This document shows, piece after piece, positions 1-8,265 of a stretch of 34,589 bases of DNA; the first letter of the stretch is position 1, and each line of letters begins with the position of its first letter. The notes below the pieces were generated by a model, which saw nothing but the letters and a program-made list of their open reading frames with translations, was not told where the DNA came from and ran no database searches. A program made the position numbers and the translations under genes. Origin of the DNA: Verrucomicrobiota bacterium (GTDB lineage Bacteria > Verrucomicrobiota > Verrucomicrobiia > Limisphaerales > CANJSG01); the NCBI GenBank assembly GCA_947476875.1, contig CANJSG010000016.1, forward strand, positions 1 through 34,589, written 5' to 3'.

Positions 1-711
1 AAGCAGTGCATCCGCAACTGGAACAAGGGCGACAACGGCATCCTCGATCTCTCCAAGGCCTACCGCCTCAAGCCCGGCACCGGTTGGCTCATCGATCCGT
101 GCATCCTGCACGCGCCCGGTTCCCTCTGCACCTACGAGCCGCAGTGGGGCTCGGACGTCTTCGGCATGTATCAGAACCTCGTAGAAGGCCGTGAGGTTCC
201 CTGGTCGCTCCTCGTGAAGGACATGCCCAAGTCGAAGCACAAGGACATCGACTTCATCGTCGACCAGCTTGACTGGGAAAAGAACGTGGACCCCAACTTC
301 AAGGACAACCACTACCTCGAACCCGTCCCGGTCGCCGACACGCGCAAGGAAGGCTTCGTCGATCGCTGGATCGTCTACGGCAAGGTCGATGGCGAACAGC
401 TCTTCACCGCGAAGGAACTCACCGTCGATCCCGGCACCAAGGTCACCATCAAGGACACCGGCGCCTACGGCCTGATCTGCGTGCAGGGCTCCGGCAAGAT
501 CAATGGCCTGCCGCTGAATTCTCCGAAGCTGATCCGCTTCAATGAACTGACCGAAGACGAATACTTCTGCACCGAAGACGGCGCGAAGAACGGCGTGACC
601 TTCGAGAACACCAGCGAGACCGAACCGCTCGTCACCCTCCGCTACTTCGGCCCCGAGGTGAACCCGGACGCCCCCGCGATGGGCGCGTATCGGAAGAACA
701 AATTCAACTGA
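1..711 (+). CDS. Cupin-fold protein, 5' end outside the window
   Basis: The frame is open from the first base, so this is the C-terminal 236 residues of a longer protein. Two beta-rich segments are visible. The first (about residues 25-60) has the pattern LKPGTGWLIDPCILHAPGSL, typical of a cupin strand carrying a metal-binding His. The second (about residues 135-215) reads as a full cupin barrel, with LTVDPGTKVTIKDTG followed by a GSGKINGLPL turn. This suggests a bicupin protein related to sugar-phosphate isomerase-like cupins. The substrate cannot be told from this fragment. A strong hairpin terminator follows 19 bases after the stop, so this is the last gene of its transcription unit. The ATG at 166 is internal and not the real start. 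The cupin call is fairly secure; the exact role is unknown. Confidence 0.75.
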   Translation, partial: KQCIRNWNKGDNGILDLSKAYRLKPGTGWLIDPCILHAPGSLCTYEPQWGSDVFGMYQNLVEGREVPWSLLVKDMPKSKHKDIDFIVDQLDWEKNVDPNFKDNHYLEPVPVADTRKEGFVDRWIVYGKVDGEQLFTAKELTVDPGTKVTIKDTGAYGLICVQGSGKINGLPLNSPKLIRFNELTEDEYFCTEDGAKNGVTFENTSETEPLVTLRYFGPEVNPDAPAMGAYRKNKFN

Positions 712-729
712 CCTGATTTGACTGCACAC

Positions 730-768
730 AACGGCGGCTGGCGGAAACGTCAGCCGCCGTTTCGTTTT
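730..768 (+). terminator. Rho-independent terminator after the cupin gene
   Basis: Two 14-base arms (730-743 and 748-761) pair with one G-T wobble around a GAAA tetraloop of the stable GNRA type. The short T-rich tail TCGTTTT follows at 762-768. It lies just after the cupin stop codon and just before the start region of the next gene, so it separates the two transcription units. Confidence 0.8.
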
Positions 769-809
769 AGGGGGTGCATCGGGTTTCGCGAGCCGCTATG
801 CAGTTTCCC

Positions 810-3473
810 ATGTCCACACCAGCGCTGCGTCGGATTGTCCGCCTGATCTCTGGCCTCGCCATTGGCTTGATGGCTCGATTCGCCGTGAGTGGCGCCGAGA
901 ATCCGCCAGCCGCGGAATCGATCGACCACGCAGGCATCGTCCGCGGTTGGAATGCGGAGAGCCTCAAGCGCGGCGAGAAGCTCTACAACGGCATCTGCAT
1001 CACCTGCCATGGCAACCTGACCCAGGCCGGTTCGTTGCCGACGTCGCGGCCGTTCTGGAAGGAACCGTTCAAGAACGGCAATGACCCCCTCAGCCTCTAC
1101 AAGACGCTCAGCCAGGGCCTCGGGCAGATGCCCGCGTGGACGTTCCTCACGCCCGAGCAGCGCTACGACGCCATCCATTTCATCCGCGAGGAGTTCGTCA
1201 AACCGCACAACCCCACGGCGTATTTCAATGTGACGCCGGACTACCTCGCCAGCCTGCCGAAAGGCGCCGGGCGCGGGGTGCAGACGACGGAGATGATCGA
1301 ATTCGCGAAGGGACCGAAGTATCTGCGGATGGACTTCGGGCCGGCGCTCTTTTGGACGTTGCAGGTGGACACGAACAACATCGCCTACAAGGGCATCGCC
1401 GTCCGTCTGGACGACGGACCGGGCGGCGTCTCGAAGGGCCGCGCGTGGATGCTCTACGACCACGACACGATGCGCGTCGCCGCGGCGTGGACGGGCGACA
1501 AGTTCGTGGACTGGCGCGGCATCGCCTTCGACGGGTCGCATGGAACGCACACGAGCATCAAGGGCGAGAAGGCGTTCGTGAATCCCGTCGGCCCCGGTTG
1601 GGCGCATCCGCAGACCGGCAGCTTCGAGGATCCGCGTTTCCGGGGACGCGACAACAAGCCCTACGGTCCGTTGCCCCGCGACTGGGTGCATTACCTCGGG
1701 ACCTATTTCCACAGCAACCGCGTCGTCGTTTCCTACACCGTGGGCGACGCGAAGGTGCTGGACCAGCCGGGCTATGAACGCAGCGGCGCCGCCATCGCCT
1801 ATTCGCGCACGCTCAACATCGGCAAATCCTCGCGCGACCTCCTGCTGCGGGTGGCGCCTGACGCGACTCCGGTCGCGCTCGTCGGTAAGAGCCCGGCGAC
1901 CGTCGACCAGACGAACGGCTTCCAAGTGCTCCGCATCCCGGCCGCCGCCACGCCGTTGAACGTGAAGCTGCTCATCGCCCATCCGGGTCCGGGCATGGAC
2001 GCGGGCACGCTGTTCGCCTTCGGGCTGGTGTCGCCGCCGACCGCGGACCTCACGCCCTTCACGCGGGGTGGTTCACCGCGCTGGGAAACTCCGATCGCCA
2101 CGCGCGGCAAGCTGGGCAAGGAAGACGGCGCCTTCGCCATCGACGAACTGACGCCGCCGCCCGACGCCACGAATCCGTGGCAGACGTGGATGCGGTTCGG
2201 CGGATTTGATTTCTTCAAGGACGGCCGCCGCGCCGCGATCTGCACGTGGAACGGCGACGTGTGGATCGTCAGCGGGGTGGAGGGCGATCTTTCGCAACTG
2301 GTTTGGAAACGCATCGCGTCCGGTTTGTTCCAGCCGCTCGGAGTGAAGATCGTCGATGAAACCATTTACGTGACCTGCCGCGACCAGATCGCCCGGCTGC
2401 GCGACCTGAACGGCGACGGGGAGATCGACTTCATCGAGAACTTCAACAACGACCACCAGGTCACCGAACACTTCCACGAATTCGCCATGGGCCTGCAGAC
2501 CGATCGCGACGGGAATTTCTACTACGCGAAATCCGCCCGACATGCGCTCCCGGCGGTGGTGGCGCATCACGGCACGCTGCTGAAGGTCACCAAGGACGGG
2601 TCGCGCACGGAGATTCTCGCGACCGGTTTCCGCGCGGCCAACGGCGTCTCGGTGAACGACGACGGCAGCTTCTTCGTCACGGACCAGGAAGGCCATTGGA
2701 CACCGAAGAACCGCATCAACCTCGTGCGCCCGGGCGGCTTCTATGGAAACATGTTCGGCTACCACGACCGCACCAGCAGCGCGGACGCCGACATGGAGCA
2801 ACCGCTGGTCTGGATCACGAACGACATGGACCGATCGCCCGGCGAACTGCTCTGGGTCACGAGCGACAAATGGGGGCCGCTCAAGGGGTCGCTGCTCAAT
2901 CTTTCCTATGGCACGGGGCGCATCTTCGTCGTGCCGCACGAGAAGGTCGGCGGCCAGTTCCAGGGCGGCGTCGTGCAGTTGCCGATCCCTGATTTCCCGA
3001 CCGGCACGATGCGTGGGCGCTTCCATCCCGGTAACGGCGACCTCTACACCTGCGGCCTGTATGCGTGGGCCGGGAACCGCCAGTTGGACGGCGGCTTCTT
3101 CCGCGTGCGCGCAACCGGCAAGCCGGCCCATCTGCCGACGGGGTTGGCCGCGAAGCCCGAGGGAATGGAGATCCGGTTCAGCGATCCGGTTGATCCCGCC
3201 ACGGCCAACGACGCCGCGAACTACGGCGTCAAAGTCTGGTCGCTGAAACGCTCCGCCAACTACGGGTCCAAGCACATCGATGAACATCCGCTGAAGGTTG
3301 CCGGCGCCATCCTCGCGGCGGACAAGAAATCGGTTTGGCTCAACATTCCCGGGCTCCAACCGACCTGGGGCATGGAGATCAAATACGAACTGCGCGGTGC
3401 GGATGGCACGGGCTTCACCCGAACCGTCCACAACACGATTCACCAACTCGGCTCGGCGGCTCCGGCGCGTTGA
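810..3473 (+). CDS. Secreted cytochrome c / DUF6797-like / beta-propeller protein
   Basis: Predicted exported c-type cytochrome fused to a large propeller (887 residues from this start). A twin-arginine-containing signal peptide ends near residue 28. The heme site CITCH is at residues 63-67 and a likely distal Met is M107 in GQMPAW. Residues about 165-415 resemble the DUF6797 region found in PVC proteins. About 440-775 is a propeller of the glucose/sorbosone dehydrogenase type with a calcium-loop-like DLNGDGEIDF near residue 532. A short beta domain ends the protein. Earlier starts in the same frame are ATG 798 and GTG 774; ATG 810 is chosen because it gives the cleanest signal peptide and has the CCC-ATG context seen in other genes here. 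The gene stands alone after a terminator and converges on fuconate dehydratase. The role is inferred as periplasmic electron transfer or sugar oxidation; the substrate is unknown. Confidence 0.85.
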   Translation: MSTPALRRIVRLISGLAIGLMARFAVSGAENPPAAESIDHAGIVRGWNAESLKRGEKLYNGICITCHGNLTQAGSLPTSRPFWKEPFKNGNDPLSLYKTLSQGLGQMPAWTFLTPEQRYDAIHFIREEFVKPHNPTAYFNVTPDYLASLPKGAGRGVQTTEMIEFAKGPKYLRMDFGPALFWTLQVDTNNIAYKGIAVRLDDGPGGVSKGRAWMLYDHDTMRVAAAWTGDKFVDWRGIAFDGSHGTHTSIKGEKAFVNPVGPGWAHPQTGSFEDPRFRGRDNKPYGPLPRDWVHYLGTYFHSNRVVVSYTVGDAKVLDQPGYERSGAAIAYSRTLNIGKSSRDLLLRVAPDATPVALVGKSPATVDQTNGFQVLRIPAAATPLNVKLLIAHPGPGMDAGTLFAFGLVSPPTADLTPFTRGGSPRWETPIATRGKLGKEDGAFAIDELTPPPDATNPWQTWMRFGGFDFFKDGRRAAICTWNGDVWIVSGVEGDLSQLVWKRIASGLFQPLGVKIVDETIYVTCRDQIARLRDLNGDGEIDFIENFNNDHQVTEHFHEFAMGLQTDRDGNFYYAKSARHALPAVVAHHGTLLKVTKDGSRTEILATGFRAANGVSVNDDGSFFVTDQEGHWTPKNRINLVRPGGFYGNMFGYHDRTSSADADMEQPLVWITNDMDRSPGELLWVTSDKWGPLKGSLLNLSYGTGRIFVVPHEKVGGQFQGGVVQLPIPDFPTGTMRGRFHPGNGDLYTCGLYAWAGNRQLDGGFFRVRATGKPAHLPTGLAAKPEGMEIRFSDPVDPATANDAANYGVKVWSLKRSANYGSKHIDEHPLKVAGAILAADKKSVWLNIPGLQPTWGMEIKYELRGADGTGFTRTVHNTIHQLGSAAPAR

Positions 3474-3504
3474 CGGCTACGCCGTGGGCCCGATTGGTCT
3501 CGGG

Positions 3505-4893
3505 TCACTTCCAGACGGGCCCATCCGGATAGGCGTATTCCGCCAGGCTCGAAGCGTGCATCTCGGTGCTGTAGCCGGGGAGTTCCGGCGCGAGGTAGCG
3601 GCCGCGGCGGATGCGGCAGGGGTCGACGAAGTGTTCGTGCAGGTGGTCGACGAACTCGCAGACGCGGCCGTCCCACGACGCGCTGACGCTGGTGAAGTCG
3701 ATCATGCTGATGTGCTGGACGAATTCGCAGAGGCCCACGCCGCCCGCGTGCGGGCAGACGGGCACGCCGAACTTTGCGGCGAGCAACAGGACGGCGAGGT
3801 TCTCGTTCACGCCACCAAGCCGGCAGGAATCGATCTGGCAAAACGAGATGGCCCGGGCTTGAAGGAGTTGCTTGAAGAGGATGCGGTTCATGCCGTGCTC
3901 GCCCGTGGCCACTCCGATGCCCAGCGGTTCCATGGCGCGGGCAATGGTGGCATGGCCCAGCACATCGTCGGGCGAGGTGGGTTCCTCGATCCACCACGGG
4001 TTGAACTGCGCGAGTTCCTTCATCCACGCGATGGCCTGAGGCACATCCCAGACCTGGTTGGCATCGACCATCAGCTTGCGATCCGGCCCGATCTCCTCGC
4101 GGATGATGGCGAGGCGGCGCTGGTCGTCTTTGAGGTCGCGGCCGACCTTCACCTTGATGTGCATCCAGCCTTCGGCCACGGCCTCGCGGCAGAGGCGGCG
4201 GATCTTGTCGTCGGGATAACCCAGCCAACCGGCGCTCGTGGTGTAGGCGGGATAGCCTTCGGCGAGAAGTTGGGTGATGCGTCCGGCCTTTCCTGCCTCG
4301 GCCTGACGGAGGATGGCGAGGGCTTCCTCGGGCGTGATGGCGTCGGTGAGGTAACGGAAGTCGATGCAGGCGACGAACTGCTCGGGCGTGAAATCGGTGA
4401 TCAAACGCCAGAGCGGTTTGCCGGCGTGTTTGGCGTAGAGATCCCAGAGCGCGTTGACGATGGCGGCGAGCGCAAGGTGGATGGCGCCCTTGTCCGGCCC
4501 GATCCAACGGAGCTGCGAATCGCCGTTCAGCCGCCGCCAAATGGCGCCGGGCGCCGCGATGAATTCCTCCAGAGTGAGCCCCACGACGAGATGCTCGTGC
4601 GCCTTGATCGCAGCGCAGACGACGTCGTTGCCTCGGCCGATGGTGAAGGTGGAGCCGTGGCCGGTTGTTGGAGCAGGTGGGCAGGTGGGAAAGTGAGCAG
4701 GGGAGCTGGTGGGCAGGGGAGTTGGCGGGAACTTCTCCCTTTCTCCCTTTCCCACCTGCCCACCTGCTCCATCCGTATGCAGCACGACATAGGCGGAGGA
4801 GTAGTCCGGGTCGGGGTTCATCGCGTCCGATCCATCCAACTCGCGGGAGGTCGGAAAGCGGATGTCGCGGATTTCGAGGCGTGTGATGCGCAT
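3505..4893 (-). CDS. fucD: L-fuconate dehydratase (enolase superfamily) with an in-frame repeat insertion
   Basis: Dehydrates L-fuconate to 2-keto-3-deoxy-L-fuconate in the oxidative, non-phosphorylated L-fucose pathway of the cytoplasm. The 462 residues match the family from end to end: [19 protein letters not shown] at the N-terminus, [10 protein letters not shown], the KVK pair K247/K249, metal ligands D277, E303 and E332, and H382 in [11 protein letters not shown]. All expected catalytic residues are present. The odd part is residues 43-76, a Pro/Gly/Thr-rich stretch between TDG and [11 protein letters not shown], where characterised homologs have only about five residues. It is encoded by a palindromic DNA repeat (4669-4771). 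The insertion sits in the N-terminal capping domain, away from the barrel active-site motifs, so the enzyme may still work. The gene is monocistronic and convergent with the cytochrome/propeller gene. Confidence 0.93.
   Translation of the reverse strand: MRITRLEIRDIRFPTSRELDGSDAMNPDPDYSSAYVVLHTDGAGGQVGKGEREKFPPTPLPTSSPAHFPTCPPAPTTGHGSTFTIGRGNDVVCAAIKAHEHLVVGLTLEEFIAAPGAIWRRLNGDSQLRWIGPDKGAIHLALAAIVNALWDLYAKHAGKPLWRLITDFTPEQFVACIDFRYLTDAITPEEALAILRQAEAGKAGRITQLLAEGYPAYTTSAGWLGYPDDKIRRLCREAVAEGWMHIKVKVGRDLKDDQRRLAIIREEIGPDRKLMVDANQVWDVPQAIAWMKELAQFNPWWIEEPTSPDDVLGHATIARAMEPLGIGVATGEHGMNRILFKQLLQARAISFCQIDSCRLGGVNENLAVLLLAAKFGVPVCPHAGGVGLCEFVQHISMIDFTSVSASWDGRVCEFVDHLHEHFVDPCRIRRGRYLAPELPGYSTEMHASSLAEYAYPDGPVWK
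4669..4771. repeat. Palindromic repeat inserted in frame within fucD
   Basis: The outer arms 4669-4692 and 4748-4771 are perfect 24-base inverted complements built from GCAGGTGG-type units. The interior carries degenerate copies of the same G-rich motif (for example 4697-4732). The element spans about 102 bases, which keeps the fucD frame and adds about 30 net residues. No transposase is nearby, so this looks like a non-autonomous palindromic repeat. Confidence 0.85.
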
Positions 4894-5045
4894 GGTGGTC
4901 CCGGAAACATGGCGAACCCGTTCAACGACTGGAAGCGCCGGATTCGGTTCGGCAAGGGTTCGTTGGGCCGGTTTGCCTTACCGGACAAGAATCATCCGCT
5001 TCCGGTTGCCTTGAGAGGTTCGATCTAGCATTCTCGTTCACAGTT

Positions 5046-6860
5046 ATGTCCGTCTCTCCGATCAATTTTAAGCCCAAGCCGAAGGCGAAACCCGCGGCGA
5101 AGGCGGCCGATTTCCTCCCGATGTCCCGGGCTGAAATGGATGCGCGCGGGTGGACCGAGCTCGATGTCCTCATCATCACCGGCGACGCCTACGTGGATCA
5201 TCCTTCGTTCGGCGCCGCCATGATCGGGCGCGTCCTTGAGGCGGAAGGGCTTCGCGTCGGGATCATCGCGCAGCCGGATTGGACGAACATCGAGTCCATC
5301 CAAGTCATGGGGACTCCCAAGCTCTTCGTCGGCGTTTCGGCGGGCAACCTGGACTCGATGCTGTCGAACTACACCGCCGCGCGCCACAAGCGGAAGGAAG
5401 ACGTCTACAGCGAAGGCGGCGTGCCCGGCAAACGGCCCAACCACGCGGCCGTCGTCTATTCGCAGATGAGCCGGCGGGCGTTTCCCGGTGTGCCCGTCGT
5501 CCTCGGCGGGATGGAAGCCTCCATGCGCCGGGTGGCGCACTACGACTATTGGGAAGACAAGCTGCGTCCCTCGATCATGGCCGACGCGAAGGCCGACCTT
5601 CTGGTCTACGGCATGGGCGAGACTCCGGTGCGCGAGATCGTGAAGCGCCTCCGGGATGACAACCGGGACTTCAGCGGTATCCGCGGCACGGCGCTCTTCC
5701 TTGGAAGCAAGGCCACGGCCACCGCGGACTTCAGCGACTGCATCATGCTCCCGTCGTGGGAAGATCTGCAGGCCGACAAGAAGCACCTGATGCGTCTGAC
5801 CAAGGTCGTCGAGGCGCAGATGACGCCCCATTGCGGCAAACGGATGGTGCAGATGCACGGCAACCGCGCCGTCATCATGGAAGCCCCGACGTTCCCCGTC
5901 GACGGGCCGGACCTCGACGCGCTTTACGAACTGCCTTTCCAGCGCGCCTCGCATCCCAGCTACACGGAACCGGTTCCCGGTTTCGCGACGATCAAGGATT
6001 CGATCATCGTTTCGCGCGGCTGCGCCGGTGGTTGCACGTTTTGCGGGCTCGGATTCCACCAGGGCAAATTCCTCTCCAGCCGCAGCGTGGATTCCGTGCT
6101 CAAGGAAGTGCGCAAGCTCGCGGAGTCGGAGAACTTCCGCGGAACCATCTCCGACCTTGGCGGCCCTACGGCGAATCTCTACGCCGCGAAGAACGGCCAC
6201 GCCGACGAGTGCAAAAAATGCCACCGGCCGAGCTGCCTCTGGCCTTCGATCTGTCCCGTGTTCGAGATCAACGAAGAACAGGGCATCGACCTCCTCAAGG
6301 GCGCCCGCACGCAGAAGGGCGTCAAACACGTCTTCATCCAGTCCGGCATCCGCATGGACGTCGCGTTGCGCACGCCGGCATACATGAAGGAGATCGTGCA
6401 GCACCACGTCTCCGGCCACATGAAGGTCGCCCCCGAGCATATGCATCCGGACGTCCTTCGGCGCATGCGCAAGCCCGCAGGCGACTTCCAGGGCTTCATG
6501 GAGAAGTTTTTCGAGCTGAGCGAGGAAGCCGGCAAGGAGCAGTATCTCGTGCCCTATTTCATCTCCAGCTTCCCCGGTTGCACCGAGAAGGAGATGGGCG
6601 CGGTCGAACAGTTCCTGAAGAAGGAAGGCTGGAATCTCCAGCAGGTGCAGGACTTCATCCCACTCCCGATGACCGGTTCGGCGGCGATGTATGTGACGGG
6701 CCTCGACATCAACAGCGAGCTTCCCATCCCCATCACGCGCAACGCCGGCGACCGCGAACGGCAGAAGCGGATGCTGCGTCCGAATCCCAACGACAAGGTT
6801 CGTCAACGTGGCATCGGCAGCGCGCCGCGGAGCGAGGCGCAGCTCGACACGGTGGAGTGA
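5046..6860 (+). CDS. ygiQ: YgiQ family radical SAM protein
   Basis: A cytoplasmic iron-sulfur radical SAM enzyme of the YgiQ (UPF0313) family, whose reaction is not established. The cluster-binding motif CxxxCxxC is C326, C330 and C333 (SRGCAGGCTFCG). The N-terminal third (about 35-300) has the typical YgiQ/B12-binding-like features, including VLGGMEASMRR and GMGE. A second cysteine group (C389, C392, C397, C403 in CKKCHRPSCLWPSICP) follows the radical SAM core, as in family members. The 604 residues are shorter than the roughly 740 of the E. coli protein, the C-terminal extension being absent. The start is ATG 5046, with no earlier plausible start and no clear Shine-Dalgarno. The gene diverges from fucD across about 150 bases. 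Confidence 0.92.
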   Translation: MSVSPINFKPKPKAKPAAKAADFLPMSRAEMDARGWTELDVLIITGDAYVDHPSFGAAMIGRVLEAEGLRVGIIAQPDWTNIESIQVMGTPKLFVGVSAGNLDSMLSNYTAARHKRKEDVYSEGGVPGKRPNHAAVVYSQMSRRAFPGVPVVLGGMEASMRRVAHYDYWEDKLRPSIMADAKADLLVYGMGETPVREIVKRLRDDNRDFSGIRGTALFLGSKATATADFSDCIMLPSWEDLQADKKHLMRLTKVVEAQMTPHCGKRMVQMHGNRAVIMEAPTFPVDGPDLDALYELPFQRASHPSYTEPVPGFATIKDSIIVSRGCAGGCTFCGLGFHQGKFLSSRSVDSVLKEVRKLAESENFRGTISDLGGPTANLYAAKNGHADECKKCHRPSCLWPSICPVFEINEEQGIDLLKGARTQKGVKHVFIQSGIRMDVALRTPAYMKEIVQHHVSGHMKVAPEHMHPDVLRRMRKPAGDFQGFMEKFFELSEEAGKEQYLVPYFISSFPGCTEKEMGAVEQFLKKEGWNLQQVQDFIPLPMTGSAAMYVTGLDINSELPIPITRNAGDRERQKRMLRPNPNDKVRQRGIGSAPRSEAQLDTVE

Positions 6861-6963
6861 TCGCCGGCGGATCCGGCAGTGGGAACCGGCGGCGTATGGG
6901 CTGGTTAATAGCGGGCGAATTGCATTGTCGGACTGTGCACGGATCAGCGACGGTATCCGGCTC

Positions 6964-7602
6964 ATGTCATCGAATTCGCCTGACAGTTCGGTAGAGTCCA
7001 TCACCTCCGTTCCGACGCCCGGCGAACCGGGTGAGCCCGATTTCTCCCGACCTGTCCGGCTCATGAAGGATTTTGCCGGCCGTGATGATTTCCCCGAGTG
7101 CGTGCTGGGCGAACATGTCGACATCTCCGGCTTCGCGGGTGTCGTGGTCGCGATCGTGAAGCACTCCATCAAGGTCAAACCTCCGGAAGGCCTCACGCAG
7201 AGCTTCAACGTCAACCGCCTGCGCACCCTGTTCGTCCCGCCTGCGCCCATCGAAGCGCAGCCTTCCACCACCTCCCGCCCGGTCGATTCCGAACCCGCTC
7301 CCAGACCGGTTTCCCGTCGGCGGCAGGAACCCGAGTCCGCCGCGGCTCCGTCCGAGCAGGTCGCTCCGGTTCCGGTCAGGGAAGTCATCGAGGAGCCGGA
7401 TTTCTCCAAGCCCGTCATCCAGATTCGCGACATGGTCGGCCGGGAAAACTTTCCCAAGTGCGCCTTAGGCGAACAGGTCGAGATCAACGGCTTCACCGGC
7501 GTCGTGGTGGAGATCGTGAAGCAGTCCCTCCGCGTCCGGTCTTCAGACGGTTACCTCCAGAGCTTCAACGGCCCGATCTTGAAGAAGCTGCACGGCGGTT
7601 GA
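6964..7602 (+). CDS. Protein with two copies of a KOW/SH3-like domain, function unknown
   Basis: A 212-residue cytoplasmic-looking protein, not recognised by name. It contains the same domain twice, at about residues 24-90 and 143-210. Each copy runs EPDFS(R/K)PV, then GR(D/E)(D/N)FP(E/K)C, LGE(H/Q)V(D/E)I(S/N)GF, GVVV(A/E)IVK and ends with QSFN. The GE-V-I-GF-GVVV core resembles a small beta-barrel of the SH3/KOW type, but this is judged by eye. A Pro/Ala/Arg-rich linker (about 92-142) joins the copies. The ATG at 6964 is preferred: the frame upstream to 6808 overlaps ygiQ and shows no domain-like sequence. No Shine-Dalgarno is visible. It follows ygiQ on the same strand after a 103-base gap. 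Confidence 0.75.
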   Translation: MSSNSPDSSVESITSVPTPGEPGEPDFSRPVRLMKDFAGRDDFPECVLGEHVDISGFAGVVVAIVKHSIKVKPPEGLTQSFNVNRLRTLFVPPAPIEAQPSTTSRPVDSEPAPRPVSRRRQEPESAAAPSEQVAPVPVREVIEEPDFSKPVIQIRDMVGRENFPKCALGEQVEINGFTGVVVEIVKQSLRVRSSDGYLQSFNGPILKKLHGG

Positions 7603-7772
7603 TCCGACGGCAGTTCGCTCCTGCGGAAGCCGCGAATGGATCCTCCTTTCCTGGGGTGCGGGGAGTTGGCCGATGAAAACACCAGCTTCGCCCGCGCGCC
7701 GATGCCGGCTCCGATCAGGTAGACGACCACCAGCACGGTGCCGAAGATGGAGCGGGGAAACCACGCGGGCAT
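7551..7772 (-). CDS. Possible small one-TM protein, doubtful
   Basis: A 73-residue minus-strand frame beginning MPAWFPRSIF, with one hydrophobic stretch (about residues 8-26, GTVLVVVYLIGAGIG) that could span a membrane. Its last 17 codons overlap the end of the duplicated-domain gene on the other strand, and that tail does not look protein-like. There is no clear ribosome binding site. It lies just downstream of another doubtful minus-strand frame, so a small decayed operon is possible. Chance openness in GC-rich DNA is the main alternative. Confidence 0.25.
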   Translation of the reverse strand: MPAWFPRSIFGTVLVVVYLIGAGIGARAKLVFSSANSPHPRKGGSIRGFRRSELPSDQPPCSFFKIGPLKLWR

Positions 7773-8265
7773 GGGAAATAGCCGTGTCCCAGGGGCCCGT
7801 AGCCTTCTCTTCGGCAAACCCTCAGATCTGGTCGATGTGCAAATGGTTTCTCCCGCAACGGGTGCAGCGGAAGACCGTCAGGGCCGGGCCCGATTCCGCG
7901 TTGAGCGACTCGAGCAGCCGCGTCGCCGGCATGCCGGACAGCCGCAACTGGTAGACAATGGGCCTGAGCACTCCGCCCTCGAACTGGGCTCCCAGCACGC
8001 ACATTTCACGGAGGCCCATGCGCTCGCGTGGGTAAGGCCGGCGCGCGCGCCTCGCGGATCCTGGGGCGCACTGGCCGATGGGCCACGCCGGCTCCGTCCC
8101 GATCACGCATAGCCGTTCCGGGCCGGAGACCCGGAACAGCAGGCCCGAGGCCTGCGCCACCCAACGGCCGAGAAATATCAGTTGCCCAGCATGGGTGGAT
8201 CAGGACCTCCGAGTCGTTCAAGCACCTTCCGGAATTCTTCCGGGAGACTTGTCCGGTCCAAGGCC
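7603..8265. other. Stretch with no secure gene; small hairpins
   Basis: No plus-strand gene is convincing here. Only the two doubtful minus-strand frames are present. Two palindromes sit side by side: 8115-8122 with 8130-8137, and 8139-8145 with 8149-8155. They resemble the short palindromic repeats elsewhere in the window. Confidence 0.5.
7822..8004 (-). CDS. Possible 60-residue protein with one CxxC knuckle, doubtful
   Basis: A minus-strand frame of 60 residues from ATG 8004, ending FRCTRCGRNHLHIDQI. The body (QLRLSGMPATRLLESLNAES) reads as ordinary protein sequence and the CTRC pair could be half of a zinc site. The frame is open upstream to 8160, but that part looks like the shadow of GC-rich repeats. 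There is no Shine-Dalgarno and no family recognised. It may be a remnant of a longer zinc-ribbon gene. Confidence 0.28.
   Translation of the reverse strand: MCVLGAQFEGGVLRPIVYQLRLSGMPATRLLESLNAESGPALTVFRCTRCGRNHLHIDQI

Noticed and set aside
750-3446. Long minus-strand open frames opposite the cytochrome/propeller gene
   Set aside because: They mirror the codon structure of the plus-strand gene in GC-rich DNA and show no domain or signal peptide.
5025-7496. An 823-residue minus-strand open frame opposite ygiQ
   Set aside because: It is antisense to a clear radical SAM gene and to the duplicated-domain gene; composition is that of a shadow frame.
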